Shown here piece by piece: positions 1-9,697 of a DNA stretch of 64,000 nucleotides (the stretch's first letter is position 1; the number at the start of each line of letters is the position of its first letter). This stretch comes from Spisula solida (taxonomy: Eukaryota > Mollusca > Bivalvia > Venerida > Mactridae), in NCBI GenBank assembly GCA_947247005.1, contig OX365947.1, positions 39,900,760 to 39,964,759 of the forward strand, in the 5' to 3' direction. The notes beneath the pieces were generated by a model that was not told where the DNA came from, did no database searches, and saw nothing but the letters and a program-made list of their open reading frames with translations. A program made the position numbers and the translations under genes.

Positions 1-430
1 AATAACATAGCCTTTCGTCAACAATAAAGTAATTTATTGAACTTAGAAGAGGGTATATTCGAGTACACTGGCCTTGTGTTAATTTTAAGCTAGCTTTGTG
101 CCATCTTTGCAGTAGTTGTTTAGAAAAGTAAATGTCAGTATTCGTTAAACTGCAACATACGATACGATAACTGAATCCTTATATTTCCATTAGAATTTTA
201 AATCAAAATGAAATTATTTGTTGTCTACGAGTAAGACGGTCAAAACAAGGGAGATCACTCTTATATATACCAAATGATGCTTGTTGGTTCACGCACCAAT
301 AACTTCATATTAATTGTACTTTGATTGCAATTTCTTCCCAGAAATCAATGTTGATGGTCTATGGCTTACATACATGTATGATATGGCAAATTCCAATAAA
401 AAAAAATTTCATTAAAAAATAGCATGCTTT
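1..430. other. AT-rich sequence, no feature seen
   Basis: I see no exon, RNA gene or repeat that I can support here. The stretch is presumably intron of the plus-strand receptor gene whose transmembrane exon starts at 2736, since that exon has a splice acceptor and needs upstream exons. Confidence 0.5.
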
Positions 431-477
431 TTAGCTCACCTGTCACAAAGTGACAGAGTGAGCTTTTGTGATCACAC

Positions 478-542
478 TTCGTCCGTCGTCCGTCCGTCCG
501 TCCGTCCGTCCGTCCGTCCGTCCGTCCGTCTGTCCGTCCGTC
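478..542 (+). repeat. (GTCC)n microsatellite
   Basis: About fifteen copies of GTCC/CCGT with small interruptions lie immediately inside the left hairpin of the repeat element. Shorter versions of the same run (GTCCGTCCGTCGTCCGTCC) sit at the same place in other copies, so it is part of the element and expands locally. Confidence 0.9.
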
Positions 543-870
543 AACAATTGGGTTGTGTCCTCTCTAGAGGTCACAATTTTGGCCTAATCTTTATGAAACT
601 TGGTCACAATGATCATCTCAACAAAATCTAGGTCAAGTTCGATATTGGGTCATCTGAGGTCAAAAACTAGCTCACTAGGTCAAATTATAGAAAAAACCAT
701 GTTTTAAACCTTTCAACATGTAGTCTTCATAGTCACTAAACTCTCTGCAGTAACTCTCTACTCTCTATACATACAATAAACTTTCATCAACCAATGAAAA
801 TGTGTATCAGGGTTCACAGCAGTTTTGTAAAGGTCAAATATCAAAATATTCTAGTATTTAAACCAGGGTG

Positions 871-985
871 TGAATTGTACTGGTTAAGTGGAAATCAAAG
901 CGCTGTAGGGAGCGTAGACATTTTCCTGAGGGTCGTGGGTTCAAACCCCACTGGAACCATAATTTTTATTTTTTTATTTTTATTT
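871..985 (+). other. tRNA-like sequence with Pol III A and B boxes
   Basis: TGGTTAAGTGG at 881-891 fits the A-box consensus exactly and GGTTCAAACCC at 938-948 fits the B box. The 46-base gap between them is in the usual range. The T-arm stem GTGGG/CCCAC is intact around the B box, and the 3' side reads CACTGGAACCA. A T-rich run at 960-990 would terminate Pol III. The 5' half does not fold into a convincing acceptor or anticodon arm, so this looks like a tRNA (Ser/Leu-type, long variable arm) relic or SINE head rather than a working tRNA gene. Confidence 0.55.
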
Positions 986-1071
986 TTTTAAGTGTTTAGG
1001 TATTGTTTTGTCTTTATAGCATGTATTTGTACATTTTCCTGATGGACGTGGGTTCAACCCCCACTGGAACC

Positions 1072-1112
<41 letters not shown>

Positions 1113-1615
1113 TGTTTAGGTATTGTTTTGTCTTTATAGCATGTATTTGTACATTTTCCTGATGGTCGTGGGTTCAACCCCACTGGAACCATAATTTTTT
1201 TTTTTTTTTTTTTTTTAAATTTTTAGGTATTGTTTTGTCTTTATAACATGTATTTGTACATTTTCCTGATGGTCGTGGGTTCAACCCCCACTGGAACCAT
1301 AATTTTTTTATTTTTTTTTTAAGTGTTTAGGTATTGTTTTGTCTTTATAGCATGTATTTGTACAGTTATATGGAGGAAAAATACCAAAATATTTTGTTTA
1401 AAATAAAGGTCAAATCATAGAAAAACCTTGTGTAGTCAGTCACCAGAGGTTACAATTTCAACTTAATCTTTATGAAACTTTGTCACAATGATCCTGTCAA
1501 CAAAATCTAGGCCAAGTTCGATTTTGGGTCATCTGGTGTCAAAAACAAGGTCACAATGTCAATTGACATTTTCCTGAGGGTCGTGGGTTTAAACCCCACT
1601 GGAACCATAATTATT
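919..1615 (+). repeat. Tandem tRNA 3'-half units separated by poly-T
   Basis: The block ACATTTTCCTGAGGGTCGTG plus the T-arm GGGTTCAAACCCC and CACTGGAACCATAA recurs at about 919, 1031, 1151, 1258 and 1567. Each copy is followed by a long T run and then by AAGTGTTTAGGTATTG and a common spacer. Only the first copy has an A box upstream. The spacing of the first four is 107-120 bases. The array lies inside the hairpin-ended element. Confidence 0.8.
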
Positions 1616-2735
1616 TTTTTGAGTGTTTAGGTATTGTTCTGTCTTTATAGCATGTATTTGTACAGTTATATGGAGGAAATATTTTGTTTAAATTATAGGT
1701 CAGATCATAGAAAAACCCTGTGTAGTCACCAGAGGTTACAATTTCGACTTAATCTTTATGAAATTTGGTCCTAATAATCATCTCAACACAATCTAGGTTA
1801 AGTTTGATATTAATTAAGTCATCTGGGGTCAAACGCTAGGTCACATGGTCAAATCATACACAAACTTGCAATAGAGGCTGAATTTCCTTAAATTTTATTC
1901 AGAAAATGTGTAGGATCACCATAGGGGTGTGCATGCACTAGTACGACAGGTGAGCGACCTAGGGCCCTTTGGGCCCTCTTGTTACTAATTTTGACACCTA
2001 TTTTCGCGACTTTGAAATGCTCTTATTTTGTTCAAAAATGGCAATCAAGTACAGCAAATCATGTTTTTATCAAAGGAATTTACATTATTTACGGTATTAT
2101 AGTTGTGGAATAAGATTATTTCCTGTTATTCGCAAAAAGTTGCAGTGTCTATTACTAGCCCTTTGAAAAGACAACAGAAACAACAGTCCGGTAATTAAAT
2201 TTTATTGATTTTTTTCACGAAATATTGCGGAAATCTTGATGGTTCCAGAAATGTAAAAAGATTCAAAGATATCAATAAATTTTCTTCTTTGTGACCCAAG
2301 TGACAATACATATCGAACACCCCTCGTACATCATTGGATACCCACATAGCAGTAGATTTCTTTTTGCTACTTTCCATTAATCACAGATTTGCAGAATATA
2401 GTCAAATATCAGTACATCTTATGATGATTATCAGTCTAGTCTAGACAATACCAACAGTATTGCTGACTTATAATTGTATTATTATTATAAAAGATAGATA
2501 ATTTTGTTAAAACAGGATGTTGTTCAATTATAATCATTCAAATGTTAGTACAAAATGTAAAAAAAAAATTATGATTTATTTATTAAATGTAATCTGAAGT
2601 AAACTGGTAAAGTTGAATAATTATTACTTCTGTGGTTGTTGTTTTAAAGAGACATAGTATGATAGGTACAAATGTTTAGCTTCCAGTACTAACTGGGGGC
2701 ATATATGTATGTTTTACTCTTTACTTTATATACAG

Positions 2736-2823
2736 ATTCGATACTAACAATCATCATCTCAGTATTGTGTGCTGTCGTATTGCTGGTACTTATCATTGTA
2801 TTGATATTCTGCTGGTTTAGAAG
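2736..2823 (+). CDS. Membrane receptor: transmembrane exon
   Basis: An internal exon of 88 bases lies between a pyrimidine-rich acceptor (TTTATATACAG) and a donor (AG|GTAATA). Entered in phase 1, it reads 28 codons: a Ser-Ile-Leu-Thr lead, then an unbroken hydrophobic run of about 22 residues (Ile, Val, Leu, Ala, Cys) ending in Cys-Trp-Phe-Arg. This is a classical single-pass helix with a basic stop-transfer end. It leaves in phase 2, and its last two bases complete an Arg codon with the first base of the exon at 4113. The extracellular exons must lie left of the window. Phase-1 entry is usual for exons that follow extracellular modules. I cannot name the receptor family from this part alone. 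Confidence 0.8.
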
Positions 2824-2844
2824 GTAATATATAGAGGATATTTG

Positions 2845-3268
2845 TTGATTTTGGTGTAAGATCGAATTTTATTTCACCGAGTGGTCAAAGAAAATCTATA
2901 TTTTCACTAGTGGCGTAGTTAAAATTTAATTTTATGTGATCACGAGTGAAATAAAATTGATCTTTCACCGAAAATCAACAAATTTTCTTTTATTATGTGC
3001 TTCAATTTCTCTTAAAAGGGTACCGTAATTGGCTTAATTGGAAAAATAACGTCGAAATTAGAACGTCACAACGTGACAATTATGACGTCATGATGACGTA
3101 ACGTACATTTTAAAGCCCGGCGCCGTTGATGTTACTTTTCTTTTTCTGAATGATACTGGAACCAGCTTCGAAAACAGTGAAAATAACAAAATGATAATTT
3201 CACTGTTATTTTCACTGTTATTTTCACTGAAAATCTCTATAATCCATTGAAAGCAAATAATAAATACC
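2845..3268 (+). repeat. Dispersed repeat, copy 1 (CCCGGCGC family)
   Basis: The same sequence, diverged, is at 51577-51893. Shared landmarks are GGATATTT, TTTCACnAGTGGCGT, CAATTTCTCTTAAAA, GACGTCATGATGACGTAACG, TTTAAAGCCCGGCGC and the end CCATTGAAAGCAAATAATAA. The left part folds on itself (GTGAAATAAAATTGATC against GATCGAATTTTATTTCAC). No open frame is seen, so this is a non-autonomous element of unknown class. Confidence 0.7.
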
Positions 3269-3279
3269 GTTTATTTATT

Positions 3280-3710
3280 TACCCAGCAATTTTTTGTCAA
3301 AAATACAGGCCAGATCGCATATAGTGGAATACAACACGACAGATTGCTTTTCCGTATCATACATGTCTGGTTTTCCGAATCCATATCATGCATGTTTGAT
3401 GTGTTATGTGCCGAACTTACACCAACGTCAATGACGTAAACATTAACTATTTTATGAATGGATGTCGCATTATATGCCGAGAATATAACGATGTTCATGA
3501 CGTCAATGTATACACATTAAACGCATTTTCGCACATAAAAGTGCTAAATTCACCTTTGCAGGTATATAATAAAAGGAATATTACCGAGTTGTGTTGATCC
3601 GATTAGACGTATTACCTCTCGTTGCTTGCGCCATACCGCATCTCGCTCGACCTAGCGGTCTCGTGAGATATGGCATTACACAAGCAACTTGAGGTAATTA
3701 AACCTAATTA
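3280..3710 (+). repeat. Dispersed repeat with terminal foldback, copy 1
   Basis: An inverted, diverged copy lies at 28670-29125. The right part is a hairpin: ATTACCTCTCGTTGCTTGCG pairs with CAAGCAACTTGAGGTAATTA around GCATCTCGC/GTGAGATATGGC. Further shared landmarks are TATAATAAAAGGAATATT, ACACATTAAACGCATTTTCG and the CATGCATG-rich stretch near 3385. No coding capacity is seen. Confidence 0.75.
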
Positions 3711-4112
3711 TAAAAGCTGAATGTAGACTGACGAAAAAAAGAAAAAAGGATAATGAAAAAGCAATTCATCAACTCATCACCAGGATTATAACTTAAGGGC
3801 ACAGCTTCCGCTCACTATATAAATTGAGAACAGTAGTCGCTCCTGGTGTAGCTATTACGCCTCACAAATGTATCATTGGTATTTTTAATTAGAACGAAAA
3901 ATGCCAAACATCAACCTCAGAGGTAAAATACTGTATACATTGTAGCTACACTGAAAAACACTGAGGGGAGTAAAAGTTCAAAATTAGGAAATAGTATAAT
4001 ACTTTTTCTTGTGGCATATAAAAGTCAGTCTTGAATTTTAAATGTCCTTTAAGCCAATACATCTGATTGATTCATGACTTCATTAATATAATTATTTGGT
4101 CTACTGTTCTAG

Positions 4113-4737
4113 ATCTGCAAAGAAAGGTAAAGGACCATTTGTTAGTTTCATGAGACGACCGGAACAAGTTGTCATTGACGAGCATCATGAAACTCCTCAG
4201 AACGAGTACCTGGCAACATTACGTGGCAGCGAATCCCCGGAACACATTTATAACGAGCTAGACGACCACACTAAAAATATATACAATGAAGTTGATACTC
4301 TATTGGAACTCATATTTAACAAACCTCTACCTCCAGAGCCGATAGAATGTGAAGGTAATAGTGTTGAAGGTCATAGTGTTAATGGTAGTAACTTATCAGA
4401 CTCACTTAAGGAGCCCGTGACTATGAAACGAAGTTATTCGTCTCCGAAAGATTTAGTACAACTTGTAGATACAGACGATTTAACATGTTTCAAAGATCCA
4501 AGTTACACATACCCTTATGATAAGGTTCAAAGATCTGATATTATTTGTGGAGAGAATTCGGATGTGCCCAGTGAAGCGAAGTCTGACGTGCCGAATGAAG
4601 CAAAGTCCAACATGCAGATTGAAGCGAATTCCGACGTGCCGAGTGAAGCAAAGTCTAATGTGCCAAGTGTTCCGACGTTAGATATTACAACCGATGCTCA
4701 AAGTGCAAGTACTGACAGTAAACATACAGATGTATAA
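4113..4737 (+). CDS. Membrane receptor: cytoplasmic-tail exon with ITAM-like motif, to stop
   Basis: The last exon follows the acceptor CTACTGTTCTAG and gives 207 tail residues after the split Arg, ending in TAA at 4735-4737. The start is basic (Arg-Ser-Ala-Lys-Lys-Gly-Lys), as expected next to the membrane. The tail is hydrophilic and acidic with several tyrosine motifs: NEYL near residue 30, then YNEL and YNEV separated by seven residues, close to the ITAM consensus YxxL/I-x6-8-YxxL/I but with Val at the last position. PLPPEP follows. The C-terminal third holds five imperfect 8-residue repeats of the type SDVPSEAK. The role is inferred to be signalling through phosphotyrosine. The family is not recognised; invertebrate MEGF/scavenger-type receptors are one possibility. 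Confidence 0.85.
4560..4670 (+). repeat. In-frame 24-base coding repeat in the receptor tail
   Basis: Five tandem 8-residue units (consensus SDVPSEAK, with variants SDVPNEAK and SNMQIEAN) are encoded in frame. They are hydrophilic, probably disordered, and likely variable in length between individuals, as coding minisatellites are. Confidence 0.8.
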
Positions 4738-4885
4738 AATATATATTACCCTAATAGTATGTAGTATTTAATAGTGTATCGCTTTGCATTGAAAATGCTA
4801 TTATTAGATATTCTGAGCTGTAAGCATTATGATTGGACATCATCCATGGTGTCCCTATGATCAAACTGACAAAACAGAACTATAC

Positions 4886-5073
4886 ACTCTATATCTCAAT
4901 AATTCGACCCTATTTGGTCTTTTTCAAGAGATGAAATACTAAATTTACTTTACATAGATTTTCAGTACTTATTGATTCATGATATGAGTACTGAAAAGCT
5001 TATAAAGAAGATGTAGTGTTTCATCCCTTGATAAAGACCCAATAGGTTCGAACTATTGAGATTTAGAGTGGTT
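4886..5073. repeat. Foldback MITE-like element
   Basis: A short inverted repeat: ATATCTCAATAATTCGACC and TTTTTCAAGAGATGAAA on the left pair with TTTCATCCCTTGATAAAGAC and GGTTCGAACTATTGAGAT on the right. Related arms (ATATTTCGACC, CTCTTGAAAAAGACC) occur at 19208-19318. Confidence 0.7.
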
Positions 5074-5328
5074 TTGTAACAAATATTATTGCAATCCCCT
5101 ATTTGAGATATTTTATAACAAGAACTATCAAAAAAATAATAATACAATTCATTTCAGATCTTGACTATGAAACAACAACATAGCTTTCTCATTCAAAATC
5201 TATTTATTATCCAAAAATAATTATCTAAAAGATCCTAACCTTTATGTATAAATATGTTTCTGCAAAAAGAAAATTATTTTGATGGAGAATGTCATTTCAT
5301 ACTGACTTTATACTTTATTATTAAGCGT

Positions 5329-5545
5329 GTCACTTTAAGCAGCCGCTATCATTTTGAAACAATTCATTTGATTGGTCAATGGTGTGGGGTTCAGCCAATC
5401 AGAAATTTTGATACATATATTGCATGTCACTTTAAGCAGCAGCACATACTGTTGTTTTGTAACTTTTCATTTGATTGGTCAATATTAATCAGTACAGCCA
5501 ATCAGAAATAACATATATGTTATTGGCATGTCACCATAAGAGCAA
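5329..5545 (+). repeat. 97-bp duplication with inverted CCAAT-box pairs
   Basis: Two copies with a 97-base period begin GTCACTTTAAGCAGC (at about 5329 and 5426), and a third start follows at 5525. Each carries TTTGATTGGTCAAT followed by CAGCCAATCAGAAAT, that is, a divergent pair of CCAAT boxes. No gene start is visible next to it. Confidence 0.7.
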
Positions 5546-5745
5546 TAGATCTGGAACAAGGGCCATTGTACCTGCTCTGTTGATTATTATTGTTATGTAT
5601 TATTGTGTTGGTTTTGTTTCATTATATTTCTGTTATGTAGACTGGCCCTAATGTCTCACAGATCTCAACTCAAATTGAGATTTTAATCAAATCAGAGTCT
5701 CACTTTGAGACAAATCTGAAGTTGAAGCTCTGAAAGGTTTACTGT

Positions 5746-5896
5746 AATAAACTCAAAACAATGGTTCTGTTTTGTAATACAAATTATGAGTGTGATTTAG
5801 CTCAAATTGAGATTTGTCTGGAGATCGGGGCCTGTACTCAATTATAAAACTCAAAATGAGATTCGTTATCAAGGTGTGAGATTCTGCGTGAATAAA
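5746..5896 (+). terminator. Candidate polyadenylation signals of the receptor gene
   Basis: AATAAA occurs at 5746-5751 and again at 5891-5896, about 1.0-1.2 kb after the stop at 4737. A T-rich stretch follows the second at 5949. The choice of site cannot be settled from sequence alone. Confidence 0.35.
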
Positions 5897-5949
5897 AATG
5901 TAATTATTGTTTATGGATGATTGATGTAAGAAATTTTAAATTAATATTT

Positions 5950-6724
5950 TTTTTTTTTCATTTAATTTGGACATACATGTATACAGTAACTGTTGTCATT
6001 TGAAATTATATATCAGTCTACTGCGTCTAGTGTTCTTACTGTGAAAAATGTATTGCTTATAAATATGTATGAGTCGTTCTCCGGGAAAACCAGATTTAGT
6101 AACAAAATTACGAACATTATAATCATATGACATTTAAAAAACAAGACTTTTATGAACAGCTTCTGAAAATTTGAAACAAATGATTACGTACATTTACAAA
6201 GTTATAGACTTTTAAAACTAAGCACTCCCACCTACGTCATTCAAATGTTATTTGATGTAATGTTAACAAGCATTTCACAAATCTAGTATTTAATAAATTC
6301 GTGAAGTAAACTTCCAAAATTGTGTCATATTTTAGAATTATATTCTTTATTTTATAAAACATGTCAAAATTGTGAGTGTTTGCTAATATACGCTGTTTTT
6401 ACCCACTAACCCCTTGTGTTTCTAAATATGGGTACTTTTCACAAATTGTTCACCATAGCAACGACAAAAGTTATTTTAACATACATGTAAAATTAAATCT
6501 AAGAGATAGTACTTCATGTATATTATCCAATTACTTAAAATTAAATCAAAGAGCTTGATTTTTTTCTCATTTTAGACCCTTTTCTAAATCTTATTACATT
6601 TTAACTACAAAATGTCACTAAGCCCAGGAGAACGGCTCATATGTATTGTATTCATATTGAAACATATCTAGTTAGAACCTTCTTTCAGTGTAGATTCTAC
6701 ATTTTGATATTTATTCTGTGTTTT
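5950..6724. other. AT-rich intergenic DNA, nothing recognised
   Basis: Low-complexity AT-rich sequence without a supportable open frame, RNA gene or clear repeat. Confidence 0.5.
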
Positions 6725-8672
6725 TAGCTCACCTGTCACAAAGTGACAGGGTGAGCTTTTGTGACCACTCTTCGTCCGTCCGTCGTCCGTCCACAATTTG
6801 TTTGTGTAGACACTAGCGGTCACAATTTTGGCCTAATCTTTATGAAACTTGGTCACAATGATCACCTCAACAAAATCTAGGTCAAGTTCGATATTGGGTC
6901 ATTCGGGGTCAAAAACTAGGTCACAAGGTCAAATCATAGAAAAACCTTGTGTAGTCCCTAGAGGTCACAATTTTGACCTAATCTTTATGAAACTTGGTCA
7001 CAATGATCATCTCAACAAAATCTCGTTCAAGTTCGATATTGGATTATCCAAGGTTAAAAACTAGGTCACAAGGTCAAATCATAGAAAACCCTTGTGTAGT
7101 CTGTAGAGGTCACAATTTTGACTTAATCTTTATGAAACTAGGTCACAATTCATGTCGACAAAATCCAGGGCAAGTTCGATATTGGGTCATTCGGGGTAAA
7201 ATTAGGTCACAAGGTCAAATCATAGAAAAACCTTGTGTAGTCACTAGATGTCACAATTTTGGCCTAATCTTTATGAAACTTGGTCACAACGATCATCTCA
7301 ACAAAATCTCGTTCAAGTTCGATATTGGGTTATCCAAGGTTAAAAACTAGGTCACAAGGTCAAATCATAGAAAAACCTTGTGTAGTCACTAGATGTCACA
7401 ATTTTGGCCTAATCTTTATGAAACTTTGTCACAATAATTACCTCAACAAAATCTAGGTCAAGTTCGATATTGGGTCATCTGGGGTCAAAAACTAGGTCAC
7501 AATGTCAAATCATAGAAAAACCTTGTGTAGTCACTAGAGGTCACAATTATGGCCTAATCTTTATGAAACTTGGTCACAATAATCATCTCAACAAAATCTA
7601 GGTCAAGTTCGATATTGGGACATCCGGGGTCAAAAACTAGGTCACAAAGCCAATTCATAGAAAAACTTGTGTAGTCACTAGAGGTCACAATTTTGGACTA
7701 ATCTGTATGAAACTTGGTCACAATGATCTTCACAACAACATCTAGGTCAAGTTCGATATTGGTCATCCGGGGTCAAACACTAGGTCACAAGGTCAAATCA
7801 TAGAAAAACCTTGTGTAGTCATTAGAGGTCACTATTTTGGCCTAATCTTTATGAAACTTGGTCACAATGATCACCTCAACAAAATCTAGGCCAAGTTCGA
7901 TATTGGGTCATCCGGGGTCAAAAACTAGGTCACAAGGTCAAATCATAGAAAAACCTTGTGTAGTCTGTAGAGGTCACAATTTTGACTTAATCTTTATGAA
8001 ACTAGGTCACAATCATCATGTTGACAAATTCCAGGTCAAGTTCGATATTGGGTCATCCGGGGTAAAAAACTAGGTCACAAGGTCAAATCATAGAAAAACC
8101 TTGTGTAGTGACTAGAGGTCACAATTTTGGCCTAATCTTTATGAAACTGTGTCACAATAATAACCTCAACAAAATCTAGGTCAAGTTCGATATTGGGTCA
8201 TCTGGGGTAAAAAACTAGGTCACAATGTCAAATCATAGCAAAACCTTGTGTAGTCACTAGAGGTCACAATTATGGCCTCATCTTTATGAAACTTGGTCAC
8301 AATAATTATCTCAACAAAATCTAGGTCAAGTTCGATATTGGGTCATCCGGGGTCAAAAACTAGGTCACAAGGCCAATTCATAGAAAAACTTGTGTAGTCA
8401 TTAGAGGTCACAATTTTGGCCTAATCTGTATGAAACTTGGTCACAATGATCATCTCAATAAAATCTAGGTCAAGTTTGATATTGGGTCATCCGTGGGCCA
8501 AAAACTAGGTCACAAGGTCAAATCACTTCAATATGTCATTGAGTCTAAATGTAATGTAAATTATAAAGCATAAGACAATATAAAAACCTTGTACATGCAA
8601 TAGAGGCTACCATTAGAGGTTCATGAACAACTAGGACAGGTGAGGGACCTATGGCCCTTTGGGCCCTCTTGT
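6725..8672 (+). mobile_element. Hairpin-ended molluscan repeat element, copy 2 (fullest)
   Basis: It runs from the hairpin TTAGCTCACCTGTCAC/GTGACAGGGTGAGC to GGGACCTATGGCCCTTTGGGCCCTC. The interior is almost entirely a tandem array of about 145-bp monomers. Short open frames inside it are by-products of the monomer and not genes. Confidence 0.85.
6815..8525 (+). repeat. ~145-bp satellite array, about 12 copies
   Basis: Monomer landmarks in order: GAGGTCACAATTTTGGCCTA, ATCTTTATGAAACTTGGTCA, CAATGATCATCTCAACAAAA, TCTAGGTCAAGTTCGATATT, GGGTCATCCGGGGTCAAAAA, CTAGGTCACAAGGTCAAATC, ATAGAAAAACCTTGTGTAGT. Starts at 6852, 6997, 7141 and 7282 show a 141-145 base period. Single monomers with the same order occur in the other element copies. 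AGGTCA half-sites, the core of nuclear-receptor binding sites, recur several times per monomer. Confidence 0.9.
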
Positions 8673-8831
8673 TTGTTGTCACTATGGTCTGATATTAAAA
8701 TAATTATAAAATGATTGTAATAATTATAAAGATGTACTTGCCTATTTGTTTATTGTATATTAAGCGACCTTGTTCACTCCAATTTAGGACTGAAACACAA
8801 TACTCGATAATTAAGACTTCCAAAATATTTA

Positions 8832-9035
8832 AGGCCGAAGTTTTTTATTTTTAGGTTTACAGAACATTTTTAAAACTTAATTCTGCTTGAAGAAGGGAAT
8901 GGAAAAATAACAAGAAGGCTGAACTAGGGTACTAAAGTCATTCACCTGTCAAAGGGCCTCATAGGAATTATTTTTCTATTCCTTTCTACCAACAGCCAAA
9001 TTTTCGAAAACAATCCCATGAATCTAAACCTAATA
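8832..9035. repeat. Foldback element A, copy 1
   Basis: TTTTTAGGTTTACAGAACAT and GGGAATGGAAAAATAAC on the left pair with ATTATTTTTCTATTCCTTTC and GAATCTAAACC on the right. A second copy with the same arms is at 24325-24525. The centre resembles the end of the hairpin-ended element (TCACCTGTCAAAGGGCC). Confidence 0.65.
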
Positions 9036-9319
9036 CACTTGGTTTGAGATCATCTGCAACGTATCATCCACCAAATTGGTGTGCTGCACGTATCTTCTGG
9101 TCTGGTCATATTATGTTTATACATTGGCTGCTAGGGATGTAGGTACCTGCAGTTTAACAGACAACTCATAACCGGCCAATACGTTTTCACTGCAAAGACA
9201 CCCTGGCATCTCAGTCTCAAAGAAACGTACAGTGCAGACATCTGATTTGTGAGTAGGATAACGCTACAGGAAGGCCATGTACCTATCTGATTGCAGCGTT
9301 TAAGATTATATTTAATCAA

Positions 9320-9640
9320 TCTCCTCTACATAAATTGCATTGATTTCCGCAAGGCATTTAATTGACATGATAGACCATCCACAGCTATATGGAAGATAAT
9401 GAGGAACTATGGCATCCCAGTTAAGGTAGTCAATACCATTGGGTCATGAAAAGAATGACGAGCAAGCTAAGAGTACTACAATTGACCTTCATAAAACAGT
9501 TTGAAGACTTTGATTTTGTGGATGACATCAGACTCCTTTCCTACTCAAATATACTCGTCCAGGATAAGACTCAAGCCCTTTAACTTAATACAACAAACGT
9601 TGAAAATTTTGTCAATTAGAAAACTTTGAAATTTTACCTG
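9320..9640 (+). mobile_element. Decayed LINE reverse transcriptase fragment (RTE-like)
   Basis: Broken frames read IDFRKAF near 9338, KIMRNYGIP near 9388 and FEDFDFVDDIRLLSYS near 9508, which match the finger/palm block and the catalytic (F/Y)xDD block of non-LTR reverse transcriptases. Stops and shifts separate them and the intervening domain is partly lost. This is a dead relic with no function expected. Confidence 0.7.
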
Positions 9641-9697
9641 CAGGCATTACTGCAATTGGCCTCGGAACATATCAGTCTGTATAGCGGTATTGGTTTC

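Larger units (their letters stand above)
431..1983 (+). mobile_element. Hairpin-ended molluscan repeat element, copy 1
   Basis: The left end is a near-perfect hairpin (GCTCACCTGTCAC, loop, GTGACAGAGTGAGC). The right end is the palindrome GGGCCCTTTGGGCCC followed by TCTTGTTA. Between them lie a GTCC microsatellite, GGTCAC-rich sequence (AACTTGGTCACAATGATC, CTAGGTCAAGTTCGATATT) and a tandem set of tRNA-like units. The same ends recur at 6725-8672, 13764-14399, 27762-28270, 41670, 47063 and 58420, so this is a dispersed element. No coding capacity is seen. The mechanism is unknown; the terminal hairpin ending in CTAA on the other strand recalls non-autonomous Helitrons, but this is inference. 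Confidence 0.75.
2824..4112 (+). other. Last intron of the plus-strand receptor gene
   Basis: The intron runs from GTAATA to ATGTTCTAG-like pyrimidine sequence at 4101-4112. It is filled mainly by two dispersed repeats (about 2845-3268 and 3280-3700), whose relatives lie at 51577-51893 and 28670-29125. No further exon is seen in it. Confidence 0.7.

Noticed and set aside
871..958. A functional tRNA gene
   Set aside because: A and B boxes are good, but the acceptor, D and anticodon arms do not form a complete cloverleaf, and partial copies follow in tandem. It is treated as a tRNA-derived repeat.
2195..2377. 60-codon minus frame, considered as an exon
   Set aside because: No convincing splice sites on both sides and no family match. 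It lies opposite the receptor intron or repeat region.
6849..8073. Several 70-118-codon frames in the satellite
   Set aside because: They repeat with the 145-bp monomer, change frame with single-base length differences and start at the same monomer position.
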